Source of the DNA: Lysobacteraceae bacterium NML93-0793
GTDB taxonomy: Bacteria; Pseudomonadota; Gammaproteobacteria; Xanthomonadales; Xanthomonadaceae
Assembly (NCBI GenBank): GCA_002324875.1
Contig: NTJG01000001.1
Coordinates: forward strand, 248,001-312,000
Length of the DNA stretch: 64,000 bases
Direction of reading: 5' to 3'
The notes under the pieces were generated by a model that was not told where the DNA came from, did not search any database, and saw only the letters and a program-made list of their open reading frames with translations. Positions within the stretch are counted from its first letter, which is position 1. Every line of letters begins with the position of its first letter. The translations under genes were made by a program, and so were the position numbers. This document shows positions 50,723-63,509 of this stretch, one piece after another.

Positions 50723-51495
50723 CGCGCGATCTCCACCACCAGCTGGCGGTGCGGTCCGGCCTTGAGCCGCGCCTCGGGCGCACCGCAGGCCAGGGCATCG
50801 AACAGCGGCAGCATCTGCGCCATCGCATTGCGTGCGGCGAGGGCCGCGAGCGGGCCGGTCGCCGGTGCGTCGTCGCCGTCGCGCAGGTCGAGGCTCAGGC
50901 GCGGGCCGGCGCCGCCCCGGCTCAGTACCAGCGCCGCGCCGAGCAGGCCCTCGCTGTGCGTCACCGTGCCCAGAAGACCGGTCGCCGCGGTGTCGTAGGC
51001 CACCAGCAGCACGGCCTCGCTGCCGCTCGCCAGCTGCAGCATCGCTTCCAGCAGGCCCTGGGCGAAGGTGCCGTCGAAGGCGCTGATCGCGGTCGCGGCT
51101 TCGGTGCAGCCGGCGCCGATGGTCCAGTAGCCGGCAGCGGCGTTGTGCACGGAGTTGTGGAATTTCGTCGGCGACACCGCGGTCGGGTCGGTCGCCAGCG
51201 TCTCGCACATGTAGTCGGTGATCGCGAGGTCGCCATGCGTGGAGGCGAATACCGACGGCAGCGTGGCCGGATCGCGGTCTGCGGCGCGGCATGCGGCGAG
51301 GGCGACCTCGAGCGCCACCGCGACCGAGCCGGGTGCACGGCGGCGTTCGTTGGGGGCCAGCAGCTGCGGCGCAGGCCGCGCGGGTGCGGTGTCCGGGCGT
51401 ACGCCGTCGCGGGCGAAGGCCGTGGCGGCGTCCCAGTCGGGCAGGCCGTCGGTCCAGAAGCCGATGCCGGCGATCGTCGCGGTCAGGGCGCTCAT
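50719..51495 (-). CDS. ketosynthase-like chain length factor (beta-ketoacyl synthase N-terminal domain)
   Basis: A 258-residue protein of the Ketoacyl-synt_2 type, shorter than a full ketosynthase. The motif SPTKFHNSVHNAAAGYWTIGAGCTEAATAISAFDGTF lies in the active-site region, with Cys where the nucleophile would be but without the normal ACSS context. Such proteins pair with a FabF-like partner as chain-length factor in aryl-polyene synthesis. Its ATG overlaps the KS stop (ATGA), in keeping with a heterodimer. Confidence 0.85.
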   Translation of the reverse strand: MSALTATIAGIGFWTDGLPDWDAATAFARDGVRPDTAPARPAPQLLAPNERRRAPGSVAVALEVALAACRAADRDPATLPSVFASTHGDLAITDYMCETLATDPTAVSPTKFHNSVHNAAAGYWTIGAGCTEAATAISAFDGTFAQGLLEAMLQLASGSEAVLLVAYDTAATGLLGTVTHSEGLLGAALVLSRGGAGPRLSLDLRDGDDAPATGPLAALAARNAMAQMLPLFDALACGAPEARLKAGPHRQLVVEIAR

Positions 51496-52694
51496 GCGGT
51501 CGCTCCGCGGCCGAACACCAGCGAGCAGTTGTTGCCGCCGAAGCCGAAGGAATTGTTCATCGCGTAGCGGATGTCGGCCTCGGCATTGTCGAAGCGGATC
51601 TGCGGTCCGCAGGCCGGGTCCGGCGTTTGGCTGTAGAGGATGCCCGGCAACAGGCCGTCTTCGAGCGCGATCAGCGCGAACACCGATTCGACGATGCCCG
51701 CCGCGCCGAGCGTGTGGCCGGTCCAGCCCTTGGTCGAACTGGCGTGCAGGGTGTCCGGGAACAGGGCGTTCACCGCGCCGGCTTCGACGGTGTCGTTGGC
51801 CGGAGTCGAGGTGCCGTGGAGGTTCAGATAGCCGACCTCGCCCGCATCGATGCCCGCGCGCGCGAGCGCACCGCGCATCGCCAGCAGCGCGCCCAGCCCT
51901 TCGGGATGCGGCGCCGACATGTGGTGCGAATCGCTGGATTCGCCGTAGCCGCGCAGCAGCGGACCGCTCTCGTCGGGCCCCGCACGCTCGAGCACCGCGT
52001 ACCCGCCGGCCTCGCCGAGCGACAGGCCGTCGCGATGCGCGTCGAACGGCAGGCAGGGATTCTGCGACACCAGGCCCAGCGCGTTGAAGCCGAACAGCAC
52101 GCTGCCGCACAGCGTGTCGACGCCGCCGACGAGCGCCGCGTCGACCACGCCGGCCTCGATCATCCGCGCCGCCTGCGCGAACACCTTCGCGCTCGACGAA
52201 CACGCGGTGGCCACGGTGATGCACGGGCCGCGCAGGCCGGTGGCGTGCTGCAGGAAATCGCCCAGCGAATGCGGTGTGTGGACGATGGGACGGGCCAGGT
52301 CGTCGGGCATCCGGCGCGTCCCGTCGGCATCGACCTCCGCGCGCGCATAGGCCTCCTCGCTGGCGCCGATGCTGGACGTCGAGGTGCCGATGACCAGCGC
52401 GATGCGCTCGGCGCCGTGGCGTGCGATCAGGCCATCGAGTGCGGCCTGCACGCCGTCCTGCTGCAGCGCCAGCCAGGCGAGCCGGTTGTTGCGGCACTCC
52501 CAGCGCGCCAGCGCGGCCGGCAGGGCCGCCTCTTCCAGGCCGTCGACGCGCCCGATCCAGGTCGGCAGCGGCGTGTCGCCGAAATCGTTGCGACGCAGCC
52601 CGCTGCGCCGCGCGCGCAGCGCCTCGCGCTGGGCGGCATTGCCGCGACCGAGCGCGGTGGTGGCCGTGTAGGCACGGATGGCGATGGCCGGCAT
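51492..52694 (-). CDS. 3-oxoacyl-ACP synthase (FabF-like ketosynthase)
   Basis: A 400-residue ketosynthase with a complete triad: C165 in VATACSSSAK, H293 in NLHGTSTPAND and H327 in SSTKGWTGHTLGAAG (with K322). FGFGGNN near the C terminus is also intact. It is the condensing enzyme that extends the polyene with malonyl-ACP units, together with the adjacent chain-length-factor-like protein. It starts at ATG 52694, first in the leftward operon. A -10-like TATACT (minus strand, 52754-52749) lies 55 bases upstream. Confidence 0.94.
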   Translation of the reverse strand: MPAIAIRAYTATTALGRGNAAQREALRARRSGLRRNDFGDTPLPTWIGRVDGLEEAALPAALARWECRNNRLAWLALQQDGVQAALDGLIARHGAERIALVIGTSTSSIGASEEAYARAEVDADGTRRMPDDLARPIVHTPHSLGDFLQHATGLRGPCITVATACSSSAKVFAQAARMIEAGVVDAALVGGVDTLCGSVLFGFNALGLVSQNPCLPFDAHRDGLSLGEAGGYAVLERAGPDESGPLLRGYGESSDSHHMSAPHPEGLGALLAMRGALARAGIDAGEVGYLNLHGTSTPANDTVEAGAVNALFPDTLHASSTKGWTGHTLGAAGIVESVFALIALEDGLLPGILYSQTPDPACGPQIRFDNAEADIRYAMNNSFGFGGNNCSLVFGRGATA

Positions 52695-52748
52695 CGGCGG
52701 GGGCGACGGCGTCGAGGGCACGCGTTCGGTCCGGAAACAAGGCTGCCG

Positions 52749-52754
52749 AGTATA
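52749..52754 (-). promoter_or_regulatory. -10-like element for the KS operon
   Basis: TATACT on the minus strand, preceded by GGC, is a good -10 match, 55 bases before the KS start. A -35 at correct spacing is not clear. It overlaps the start region of the divergent ydcF-like gene. Confidence 0.4.
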
Positions 52755-52764
52755 GCCAGCGCGC

Positions 52765-53517
52765 GTGAGTCTAGAATTCAGCCCCGCCCCGGCTGCGGCC
52801 GCTCCGGACCCGACGCATTTGGCCAGATCCCGCCTGCTGCACCGTCTCCGCCTGCTCGCCGACGGCGACGCGCTGCATGCGCTGGTCGTGGCCGGCGCGG
52901 CGTGCATGCTGAGCCTGGGGCTGGTGTACGTGGGCTATGTGGTCCACGTCTGGCGAGTGGCGCGCGCCGCGCCCTGCGCGCCGGGCCGCGGGGATTGCCT
53001 GCTGCTGTTCGGCAAGCATGCGCCCGGTGGGCGGCTCGACGCCGATTTCCAGGCGCGGCTCGCACGCGCGGCGACGGTGTGGGAATCGCGGCCCCCGCGC
53101 AGCCTGCTGCTGCTCGGCGGCGGGCCGGAGGGCGGTCCGACGGAAGCGGCGCTGGCCCGGCAGGCCCTGTTCGACCTCGGCCTCGCACCCGATGCCCCGA
53201 TCCGGCTGGAAGACCAGTCGCGCGACACCCTGCAGAACCTGCGCAATGCGCGCCTGCTGCTGGCCGAGGGCGATGCTGCCGTGGCACCGCCGGTGGTGAT
53301 TCTGCTCAGCAGCCGGTATCACCTCGCGCGCTGCGCCTTTCTCGCCGGCCGCATGGGCCTGGACTGGGAGGTCTGCGCGGCCGAGCCGGCCTTGTCGTGG
53401 CACCCGGAAACGCTCGGCCTGATCGCGCGCGAAGCCGCCTATGTCTGCTGGATGGATCTGGGCACACGCTGGGCGCGGATCATCGGCCACCAGCGGATGC
53501 TGTCGCGGTTGAGCTGA
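52765..53517 (+). CDS. YdcF/SanA-family DUF218 membrane protein
   Basis: A 250-residue protein with one membrane helix (about residues 38-60) and a DUF218 domain. The domain is recognised by CLLLFGKHAPGGRLDADF, LLLLGGGPEGGPTEAALA, LEDQSRDTLQNLRNARLLL and VILLSSRYHLARCAFLAGRMG. Related proteins (ElyC, SanA, YdcF) act in envelope or vancomycin-related processes; the reaction is not settled. It starts with GTG and is divergent from the KS operon. Confidence 0.85.
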   Translation: MSLEFSPAPAAAAPDPTHLARSRLLHRLRLLADGDALHALVVAGAACMLSLGLVYVGYVVHVWRVARAAPCAPGRGDCLLLFGKHAPGGRLDADFQARLARAATVWESRPPRSLLLLGGGPEGGPTEAALARQALFDLGLAPDAPIRLEDQSRDTLQNLRNARLLLAEGDAAVAPPVVILLSSRYHLARCAFLAGRMGLDWEVCAAEPALSWHPETLGLIAREAAYVCWMDLGTRWARIIGHQRMLSRLS

Positions 53518-53562
53518 GGGCCGCGCAGGCCGCGCCGGGGCGGCCTGCGCAAGGACGCCGCC

Positions 53563-55359
53563 TCAGCGGCGCTGCTGCGCCGGGATGAACACCGTCTCCA
53601 CCGCTTCGGCCAGCTGGTCGGGCGGCAGGAGGCCCTGATCGAGCAGGAAGTTGTTGAACGCGCGGCGATCGAACTTCGCGCCCAGTGCGAGTTCGGTGCG
53701 CATGCGCAGTTCGAGGATGCGCGTGTAGCCGTAGAAATAGCTCGTCGCCTGACCCGGTGCGTTGACGGTGTAGCGGTCGAGTTCCTGGCGTGCCATCGCG
53801 GGCGAGAGCATCACGTCCTCGGTCAGCATGCGGCCGGCGCGTTCGCGGTCGATCAGGCCGAGATTGAGCATCGGGTCGAGCATCGCGCGCGCCGCGCGCA
53901 GCAGGCGGAACTGCAGGGCGATCAGCTGGCCGTCAAGCGGTTCGTAGGGCACGAGTTCGGCTTCGGCGTACAGCGCCCAGCCTTCGACGTTGACCGAGTT
54001 GAACGCGAACATCGAGCGGGCCAGCGACACGCCGCGCTCGACCATCGCGGTGAACTGCAGCTCGTGGCCGGGGCGCCCTTCATGCGCCGACAGCGTCCAG
54101 CGCACGGCGTCGAAGTTGAAGTCGTCGTAGGCATCGCCGTCGCCGTCGCCGCCGGGATTGCCCAGCGGCAACACGAACGTGCCCTGCTGTCCGGTGTTGC
54201 CGACCAGCGGCGCGGGGCGGAAATGCGGCGCGGGCGAAGCAGCCGATTCGGCCTCGGAGCCCAGGCGCATCTGCATCTGTCGCTGCGGCACGTCGACGAT
54301 ATTCTCGCGTTCGATGATCGGATCGATGGCATCGATGACCTCGCGGTAGCTCGCTTCCAGGCGATCGTCGGGAATCGTGTCGCGCTTGAGCGCGGCGATG
54401 ACCTCGCGGTAATCGGTCGCTGCAATGCCCTTCTCCTTCGCGACCAGCGGCGCGAGCTGCTGCATCTGCGCGCGGATCTCCATGAAGGCCAGCTGCGCGC
54501 GCTGCATCAGCAGCTGCGGGTCGATGTCGGTGCCGTACTGCTTGAGACCGAAGGCATAGAGGTCCGGCGGCAGGCGCGTGTCGTCGCGCGCGTTCGGGAG
54601 CACGGTGCTGCGGGTCCAGTCGGCGTAGGCGGTGATCTCCGTCGCGATCGCGTCGAGCGCGGGTTCGGCACCGTCGATTCCGTACGCCTCGAAGAGTTTG
54701 CGGATGCCGGCGATGTAGGTGTCGGCGCTGTCGAGGGCGCGCTGCACTTCGCGCTTCGTGGGCTGCAGCAGGTCGGGGTTCGACAGGCGCTCTTCGTAGC
54801 GCTGGCGGGCGAGGGTGGTGATCGGTGTACTGCCCTCGGCGAGACCGGCATAGCGCTGCAGGCGGGCCAGCGCGTGCGCGCGACGCTCGGGGGGTGTCTG
54901 CGCCGACAGCAGGCCGTTGATGCCACTGAAGATCAATTGCGGCGCATCGGTCCATGGCAGCAGGTAGCGTTCGTTGAGCGTGCTGCCTTCGATGCTTTCG
55001 TCGATGCTGGTGAGCAGGATCTGCAGATCCTGGCGCACGTTGGCATCGCGCTCGAGTTCGAGCTGCGTCTGCAGCCTGGCGCGCGCCGCTGCCATTGCCT
55101 CGCGGTAGCGCCGGGCGTTATCGGGGCCGAAGTCCGCAACCTGGTCGTCGTAGCCGGGCACGCCGAAGAAGCCGGCCGATTCGGGCTGGAACGGCGCCTG
55201 GGCATCGATCAGGATCTGCGCCAGTTCATTGCTGCGCGTGACCCATGCCGGGGACCTATCCGGTGCTGCGGTCGCTGCGGCCCTGGCGTCATCGGTATGG
55301 GCGAGCGCGCCGAGCGGTGCGGCGAGGGACAGGGCGATCGCAAGGACGAGGGGTTTCAT
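53563..55359 (-). CDS. secreted DUF885 family protein (putative carboxypeptidase-like)
   Basis: A 598-residue exported protein with a signal peptide (LAIALSLAAPLGALA). The DUF885 signature HEGRPGHELQ, which resembles a metallopeptidase HExxH-like site, lies near residue 432. Other family motifs are SVNVEGWALYAEAELVPYEP and APGQATSYFYGYTRILELR. Relatives are annotated as metallocarboxypeptidases but few are characterised. The next genes are not in an obvious operon with it. Confidence 0.88.
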   Translation of the reverse strand: MKPLVLAIALSLAAPLGALAHTDDARAAATAAPDRSPAWVTRSNELAQILIDAQAPFQPESAGFFGVPGYDDQVADFGPDNARRYREAMAAARARLQTQLELERDANVRQDLQILLTSIDESIEGSTLNERYLLPWTDAPQLIFSGINGLLSAQTPPERRAHALARLQRYAGLAEGSTPITTLARQRYEERLSNPDLLQPTKREVQRALDSADTYIAGIRKLFEAYGIDGAEPALDAIATEITAYADWTRSTVLPNARDDTRLPPDLYAFGLKQYGTDIDPQLLMQRAQLAFMEIRAQMQQLAPLVAKEKGIAATDYREVIAALKRDTIPDDRLEASYREVIDAIDPIIERENIVDVPQRQMQMRLGSEAESAASPAPHFRPAPLVGNTGQQGTFVLPLGNPGGDGDGDAYDDFNFDAVRWTLSAHEGRPGHELQFTAMVERGVSLARSMFAFNSVNVEGWALYAEAELVPYEPLDGQLIALQFRLLRAARAMLDPMLNLGLIDRERAGRMLTEDVMLSPAMARQELDRYTVNAPGQATSYFYGYTRILELRMRTELALGAKFDRRAFNNFLLDQGLLPPDQLAEAVETVFIPAQQRR

Positions 55360-55428
55360 GTTGGCACCAGCGGCAAGGACGGATGCCGACCGTAGGCGCT
55401 CGCCCTGCGTGCCGGCAACGGCCGGAGG

Positions 55429-55920
55429 TCACGGCGTCGCCGGGGCTCGTGCCGAAACCGGGGTGCCCGGCGACACGAGATCGATAGGCCCGGGCACGCC
55501 GTCGGCGACGAACGTCAATTCGCGATAGATCCACAGCCCGGTCCAGCGGTGCGCTTCGACATGAAGCATGCCGGCGCCGGTGCTGCCCTCGAGCTGGATG
55601 ACGAAGGCCGCGCGCCCCGATCCGCCGCCGGCGCTGCGGGTTTCGATGCCGCCCACCGGCAGGAAGCCGGGCTCGATGGCGTCGCCGAAGTGCGCGACGA
55701 CGCGCGCATCGGCACGTGCCCGGTCGAGCGCATCCTGATAGACCGCGGAGGACACGATCACGCTTCGAAGCGCCAGCAGCATGCCCGCGATCGACAGTGC
55801 GACGAGCAGGGCCGCTGCGCCGGCGAGCGCGGGGACGGCCCATCTCCAGTGCCGATGCCACCACCCCTGCGATGGTGGCAGGCGTCCGGTTGCCGGTAAC
55901 GGCGGTGGAACGGACGCCAT
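55429..55920 (-). CDS. cytochrome c oxidase assembly factor Coa1-like membrane protein
   Basis: A 163-residue protein with a Pro-rich N terminus, one membrane helix (PALAGAAALLVALSIAGMLLAL, about residues 30-52) and a soluble domain with the Coa1 family pattern: SVIVSSAVYQDALDRARADARVVAHFGDAIEPGFLPVGG and LHVEAHRWTGLWIYRELTFV. In bacteria the family often has no proven link to oxidase assembly. It starts 12 bases before the dipeptidyl peptidase stop region and shares its direction. Confidence 0.78.
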   Translation of the reverse strand: MASVPPPLPATGRLPPSQGWWHRHWRWAVPALAGAAALLVALSIAGMLLALRSVIVSSAVYQDALDRARADARVVAHFGDAIEPGFLPVGGIETRSAGGGSGRAAFVIQLEGSTGAGMLHVEAHRWTGLWIYRELTFVADGVPGPIDLVSPGTPVSARAPATP

Positions 55921-55931
55921 CGACCGGAGCG

Positions 55932-59391
<3,460 letters not shown>

Positions 59392-59575
59392 TGCGACGCT
59401 CCGCGGAACAGGGGCATCGAGTCTAGGCGCGCCCTCGTAGGGCGGTGTGGATACGGGGCGCACGCTGCGTTCCGCTGACTGCCGGGATGCGGATACGACA
59501 ACGCCGCCCGGAGGCGGCGCTGTCGGTCCTGCGGCCAGCGCCCCGCATTGCGCGCGGCGCCGGTGGCTCGCCGGT

Positions 59576-62176
59576 CTACTGCGTCTTGCAGTCGAGCCTG
59601 TGGGTGGCGTCGGTGCCGATGCGCACATCCGCCAGGCCCAGGGTCAGGCCGGCCGGGGCGCGGAGCGCGAACGGCGTGCTGACCCGCGTGGTGTCGAGGC
59701 CGGCAACGGCCAGGCACTTGAGCGGAATGCCCGCCGTCACCCACTCGGCGCGCGGCAGCGATGTCAGCCATTCCCGCACCGGCAGGGCCGCCGTGCACCC
59801 GTCGCCGCAGCCGGCCGAGAGCGTGATGTCACCGCCGGCAGGCACGGCATCGACGCGCAGGGTGACCAGCAGCAGCGAATCGCCATTCGTTTCACGGCTG
59901 ATGTCGAACGGCGAATGCGACAGCAGTTCGGCGGTCGCATCGCCGGTCCAGGTCAGCAGACGCGCGCCTTCCTGGGTCTGGTAGTCGACAGCCGCCAGGC
60001 TGAGCGTGCCGTCCGGTGTGGCGACGCGCGGATGCAGCACATCGGCGCCGCGGCCGTCCGCACCGGTCACCACCAGGCGCAGGCCCGGTCCGGGCACGCC
60101 ACGCGCGAAGTAGCCTGCCGCCTGTCCGTCGTCGGCACTGACGCCGGCATCCTCGGGCAGCACGTCGAGATTGCCGTCGTCGGCGTAGGTGAGGCCGTGG
60201 CCGAAGGCGAACAGCGGGTCATAGCCGTCCATGCCGACGTTGTTGACGTACTGGTCGGCGCGACGCGGCCACGAGAAGCTCAGCTTGCCCGTGAAGTCGT
60301 GCTGCGGCTGGCCATCGGCGCCGCGCAGCAGCACGTCGGCGATGCCCGCACCTTCCGAGCCCGGCAGCCACGCGGCGACGAAGGCGTTGGACGCGTTGAT
60401 CTCGCGGTTCATCCACAGCGGGCGGCCGCTGATGAACACCGACACCACCGGAATGCCGTCGGCGCGCAGGCGCTTGACGAGTTCCAAGTCGGCATCGTTG
60501 CCGGGCTTGTAGAGCAGGTTCGGCAGGTCGCCGAGGAACTCCGCATACGGGTCCTCACCGAAGACGACGATCGCCACGTCCGGCTTCTGCGTGTAGCGGC
60601 CGTCGACGGCCAGCTGCGCGGTGCCGCCGGCTGCGGTGACCTGCGTGCGGATGCCGTCCCAGATGGTGTCGGCATTGGGATAGTCGGCGCGCTTGGTGCT
60701 GGTACCCTGCCAGTTGAGCGTCCAGCCGCCGGACTGCTTGCCCATGTCGTCGGCGCCGTCACCGGCCACCAGCACGTTCTGGTTGGCCGCGAGCGGCAGG
60801 ATGCCGTCCTGGTTCTTCAGCAGCACCAGCGATTCACGCACCGCGCGGCGCGCGACTTCGCGGTGTTCCGGTGCGCCGAGCAGTTCGAACTTGCCACCGA
60901 GCGCACGCGCCGACGGCTTGGGCGCATCGAACAGGCCCATGCGGAACTTCACCCGCAGGATGCGACGCACGGCATCGTCGAGGCGTTCCATCGGAATTTC
61001 GCCCGACTGCACGTGCTTGACCGTGCTATCAAACAGGCCGCGCCAGCTGTCGGGCGCCATCGCCATGTCGAGACCGGCATTGAACGTGGCTGCGCAATCG
61101 GTGGTGGTGCAGCCCGGCAGCTGGCCGTGGCCGTTCCAGTCGCCGACGATGAAGCCGCCGAAATTCATGCGGTCCTTGAGCACATCGGTGAGCAGGGCGC
61201 GGTGGCCGTGCATGCGCTGGCCGTGGATGCTGTTGAACGAGGCCATCACCGCCTGCGCGCCCGCGCCGATCGCCGGCGGATAGCCCGCGTTGTGGATGTC
61301 GCGCAGCTGCGCCTCGGTGACCTGGGTGTCGCCCTGGTCCTTGCCGCCGACGGTGCCGCCGTCGCCGAGGTAATGCTTCACCGAGACCATCACGTGGTGA
61401 TCGTTGAGGAACTCCGGAGAGCCCGCCTTGCCCTGCATGCCCTCCACCACGGCCGGCGCGAACGCGGCGACCACATCCGGCGATTCGGAATAGCCCTCGT
61501 AGGTGCGGCCCCAGCGGTCGTCCTGCGGCACGGCGACCGTCGGAGCGAACGCCCACTCCATGCCGGTCACGCGGGTTTCGATCGCGGTGACGCGGCCGAT
61601 CTCGCGCATCAGCTCCGCGTTACGCGTCGCGCCCAGGCCGATGTTGTGCGGGAAGAGCGTCGCGCCGACGATGTTGCTCTGGCCGTGCACGGCGTCGATA
61701 CCGAAGATCACCGGGATGGCCTTGCCGCCGCCCGAGGTGTCCATCGACGCTTCCCAGAACGCGTCGGCCAGCGCCAGCCATTCGGCGGGCGAGGCGTCGT
61801 AGCGGCCGCCGGGATCGGAATTGCCGCCGGCGAGGATCGAGCCGAGCCGGTACTTGCGCACGTCTTCGGGCGTGACGTCGGCGATGTCGCCCTGCACGAT
61901 CTGGCCGACCTTCTCCTCGACCGTCATCGTCGCCATCAGCTCGGTGATCTGCTGCTCCATCGCCGCGTCTTCGGCCAGCGGCCACGCGGTGTCGGGCCAG
62001 TTCGCCGGATCGATCGCGCCCGGCTCGGCGGTGTTCGTGGCCGGCGTCTCGGGCGATGCGGCAGCGGTGGGCGCCTCGTCGCGCGTGCAGCCGGCGCCGA
62101 AGACGATGGCGGCAAGCATCGCCGGCAACAGTGCGCAGCGCAGGGACGGGCGGGCGGGGCGATGCGACTGGATCAT
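59576..62176 (-). CDS. GH3 family glycoside hydrolase lipoprotein (beta-glucosidase-like)
   Basis: An 866-residue exported enzyme, probably a lipoprotein (lipobox near Cys30). The GH3 N-terminal domain has PVIFGIDAVHGQ, ALLTDVLKDRMNFGGFIVGDWNG (nucleophile Asp near 346) and SVKHYLGDGGT. The second domain contains VLLKNQDGILPL and FSGRPL-like FISGRPLWMN. An extra C-terminal domain of about 190 residues may bind carbohydrate. It probably releases glucose from beta-glucosides. It is divergent from a LacI gene with an operator between, so expression is likely sugar-controlled. GGAG precedes the ATG at 62176. Confidence 0.94.
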   Translation of the reverse strand: MIQSHRPARPSLRCALLPAMLAAIVFGAGCTRDEAPTAAASPETPATNTAEPGAIDPANWPDTAWPLAEDAAMEQQITELMATMTVEEKVGQIVQGDIADVTPEDVRKYRLGSILAGGNSDPGGRYDASPAEWLALADAFWEASMDTSGGGKAIPVIFGIDAVHGQSNIVGATLFPHNIGLGATRNAELMREIGRVTAIETRVTGMEWAFAPTVAVPQDDRWGRTYEGYSESPDVVAAFAPAVVEGMQGKAGSPEFLNDHHVMVSVKHYLGDGGTVGGKDQGDTQVTEAQLRDIHNAGYPPAIGAGAQAVMASFNSIHGQRMHGHRALLTDVLKDRMNFGGFIVGDWNGHGQLPGCTTTDCAATFNAGLDMAMAPDSWRGLFDSTVKHVQSGEIPMERLDDAVRRILRVKFRMGLFDAPKPSARALGGKFELLGAPEHREVARRAVRESLVLLKNQDGILPLAANQNVLVAGDGADDMGKQSGGWTLNWQGTSTKRADYPNADTIWDGIRTQVTAAGGTAQLAVDGRYTQKPDVAIVVFGEDPYAEFLGDLPNLLYKPGNDADLELVKRLRADGIPVVSVFISGRPLWMNREINASNAFVAAWLPGSEGAGIADVLLRGADGQPQHDFTGKLSFSWPRRADQYVNNVGMDGYDPLFAFGHGLTYADDGNLDVLPEDAGVSADDGQAAGYFARGVPGPGLRLVVTGADGRGADVLHPRVATPDGTLSLAAVDYQTQEGARLLTWTGDATAELLSHSPFDISRETNGDSLLLVTLRVDAVPAGGDITLSAGCGDGCTAALPVREWLTSLPRAEWVTAGIPLKCLAVAGLDTTRVSTPFALRAPAGLTLGLADVRIGTDATHRLDCKTQ

Positions 62177-62249
62177 CGAAGGGCTCCGGGAACGGTAGAA
62201 CGGCACGCAGATGCCGCATGGCGGGCGATGGTCATGCTGCAGGCAGCCA

Positions 62250-62263
62250 TGACAGCGTTGTCA
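62250..62263. promoter_or_regulatory. LacI-type operator candidate
   Basis: TGACAGCGTTGTCA is a 14-base palindrome with a single mismatched pair (TGACAGC against TGACAAC). It lies just downstream of a minus-strand -10-like TATGCT (62279-62274), so it would cover the start of the GH3 transcript. Its CG-centred shape fits LacI-family sites. Confidence 0.65.
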
Positions 62264-62399
62264 GACGGTGGCTAGCATACCGACGCATCGCACCGTGTGC
62301 TTGCTGCAGGGCGTCATTGTCCCGGCGCGCCGCGAGCGCGACATCGATGATGCATCCGCTCTGGCAGAATGCGCGGGCGGGACGAGGGAGTGACCGGAA

Positions 62400-63416
62400 T
62401 TGAACAGCACGCGGGTGCGGATCGAGGATGTCGCGGAAGCGGCGGGCGTGTCGATGAAGACCGTTTCGCGCGTTCTCAACAACGAGCCGAACGTGTCGGA
62501 ACGCACGCGCATGGCGGTCGAGGCTGCGGTCGAAAAGCTGCAGTACCGTCCGCTCGCCTCGGCGCGTCTGCTCGCCGGGCGCCGTTCCTACCTCGTGGCG
62601 ATGCTCTACGACAATCCGTCGAGCAACTACCTGATGGAGGTCGAGCTGGGCGTGCTCGATGCCTGCCAGTCGCAGCACTACAACCTCATGCTCGCCCCGG
62701 TCGATTACACCGCCAAGGACATCGTCGCCAAGGTGGAGTCGGTGATCATGCAGTCGCAGCTCGATGGCGTGGTGCTGACGCCGCCGATCACCGACGACGC
62801 GAAACTGCTGGCGCGCCTGGACGAGATGGGCATCCCCTACGCGAGTGTTTCGGCGCAGGAGCAGCACCGCCGCATCGGTGCGGTCGTCGACGAGCGCAGC
62901 GCCGCGCGTGATGTCGTGCTGCATCTGGCTGAACTGGGCCATCGCCGCATCGCCCACATCAAGGGACACCCCGCGCACGGTGCCAGCCGCTGGCGTCTGG
63001 CCGGCTATCGCGACGGCCTCAAGCAGGCGGGTCTGGATTACGACGCCGCACTGGTGGTGGCCGGCAGGTTCTTCCACCAGTCGGGTGTCGATGCGACCAA
63101 CAAGCTGCTGGACCTGCCGCAGCCGCCGACCGCGATCTTCGCCGCCAACGACGACATGGCGGCCGGCGCGATCTGCGCGATCTGCGAACGCGGGCTGTCG
63201 GTGCCCAAGGATGTGTCGGTCTGCGGCTTCGACGACATGCCCATCGCCCGCCACATCTATCCGGCGTTGACCACGGTGCGCCAGCCTAGCCGCGAGATGG
63301 GCCGCGTGGCATGTCTCGAACTGCTCAAAGCAATCCGCGACAGCGGCAGTGGCGAAACCCTGGAACTGCCGTACGCGGTGCAGGTGCGCAAGTCGACCGG
63401 GCCGGTGCGTCGCTGA
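62400..63416 (+). CDS. LacI family transcriptional regulator
   Basis: A 338-residue repressor. The helix-turn-helix [22 protein letters not shown] is at about residues 7-28, followed by the hinge [14 protein letters not shown]. The ligand-binding domain has [36 protein letters not shown] and [16 protein letters not shown] sugar is the probable inducer. It starts with TTG at 62400, after GGGAG. It is divergent from the GH3 gene, which it probably controls through the dyad at 62250-62263. Confidence 0.93.
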   Translation: MNSTRVRIEDVAEAAGVSMKTVSRVLNNEPNVSERTRMAVEAAVEKLQYRPLASARLLAGRRSYLVAMLYDNPSSNYLMEVELGVLDACQSQHYNLMLAPVDYTAKDIVAKVESVIMQSQLDGVVLTPPITDDAKLLARLDEMGIPYASVSAQEQHRRIGAVVDERSAARDVVLHLAELGHRRIAHIKGHPAHGASRWRLAGYRDGLKQAGLDYDAALVVAGRFFHQSGVDATNKLLDLPQPPTAIFAANDDMAAGAICAICERGLSVPKDVSVCGFDDMPIARHIYPALTTVRQPSREMGRVACLELLKAIRDSGSGETLELPYAVQVRKSTGPVRR

Positions 63417-63509
63417 GGCAACGCTGCTCAAGTCCTCATTGTCGCTTTCGCGGGGCTTGAAGGATACAGAGGGGCGTGAACGGTTCCGTCTGGGATGTTC
63501 GCCATCGCA

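Noticed and set aside
59447-62275. 942-residue plus-strand open frame
   Set aside because: It is a GC-driven shadow of the GH3 gene, whose minus-strand frame has complete catalytic motifs.
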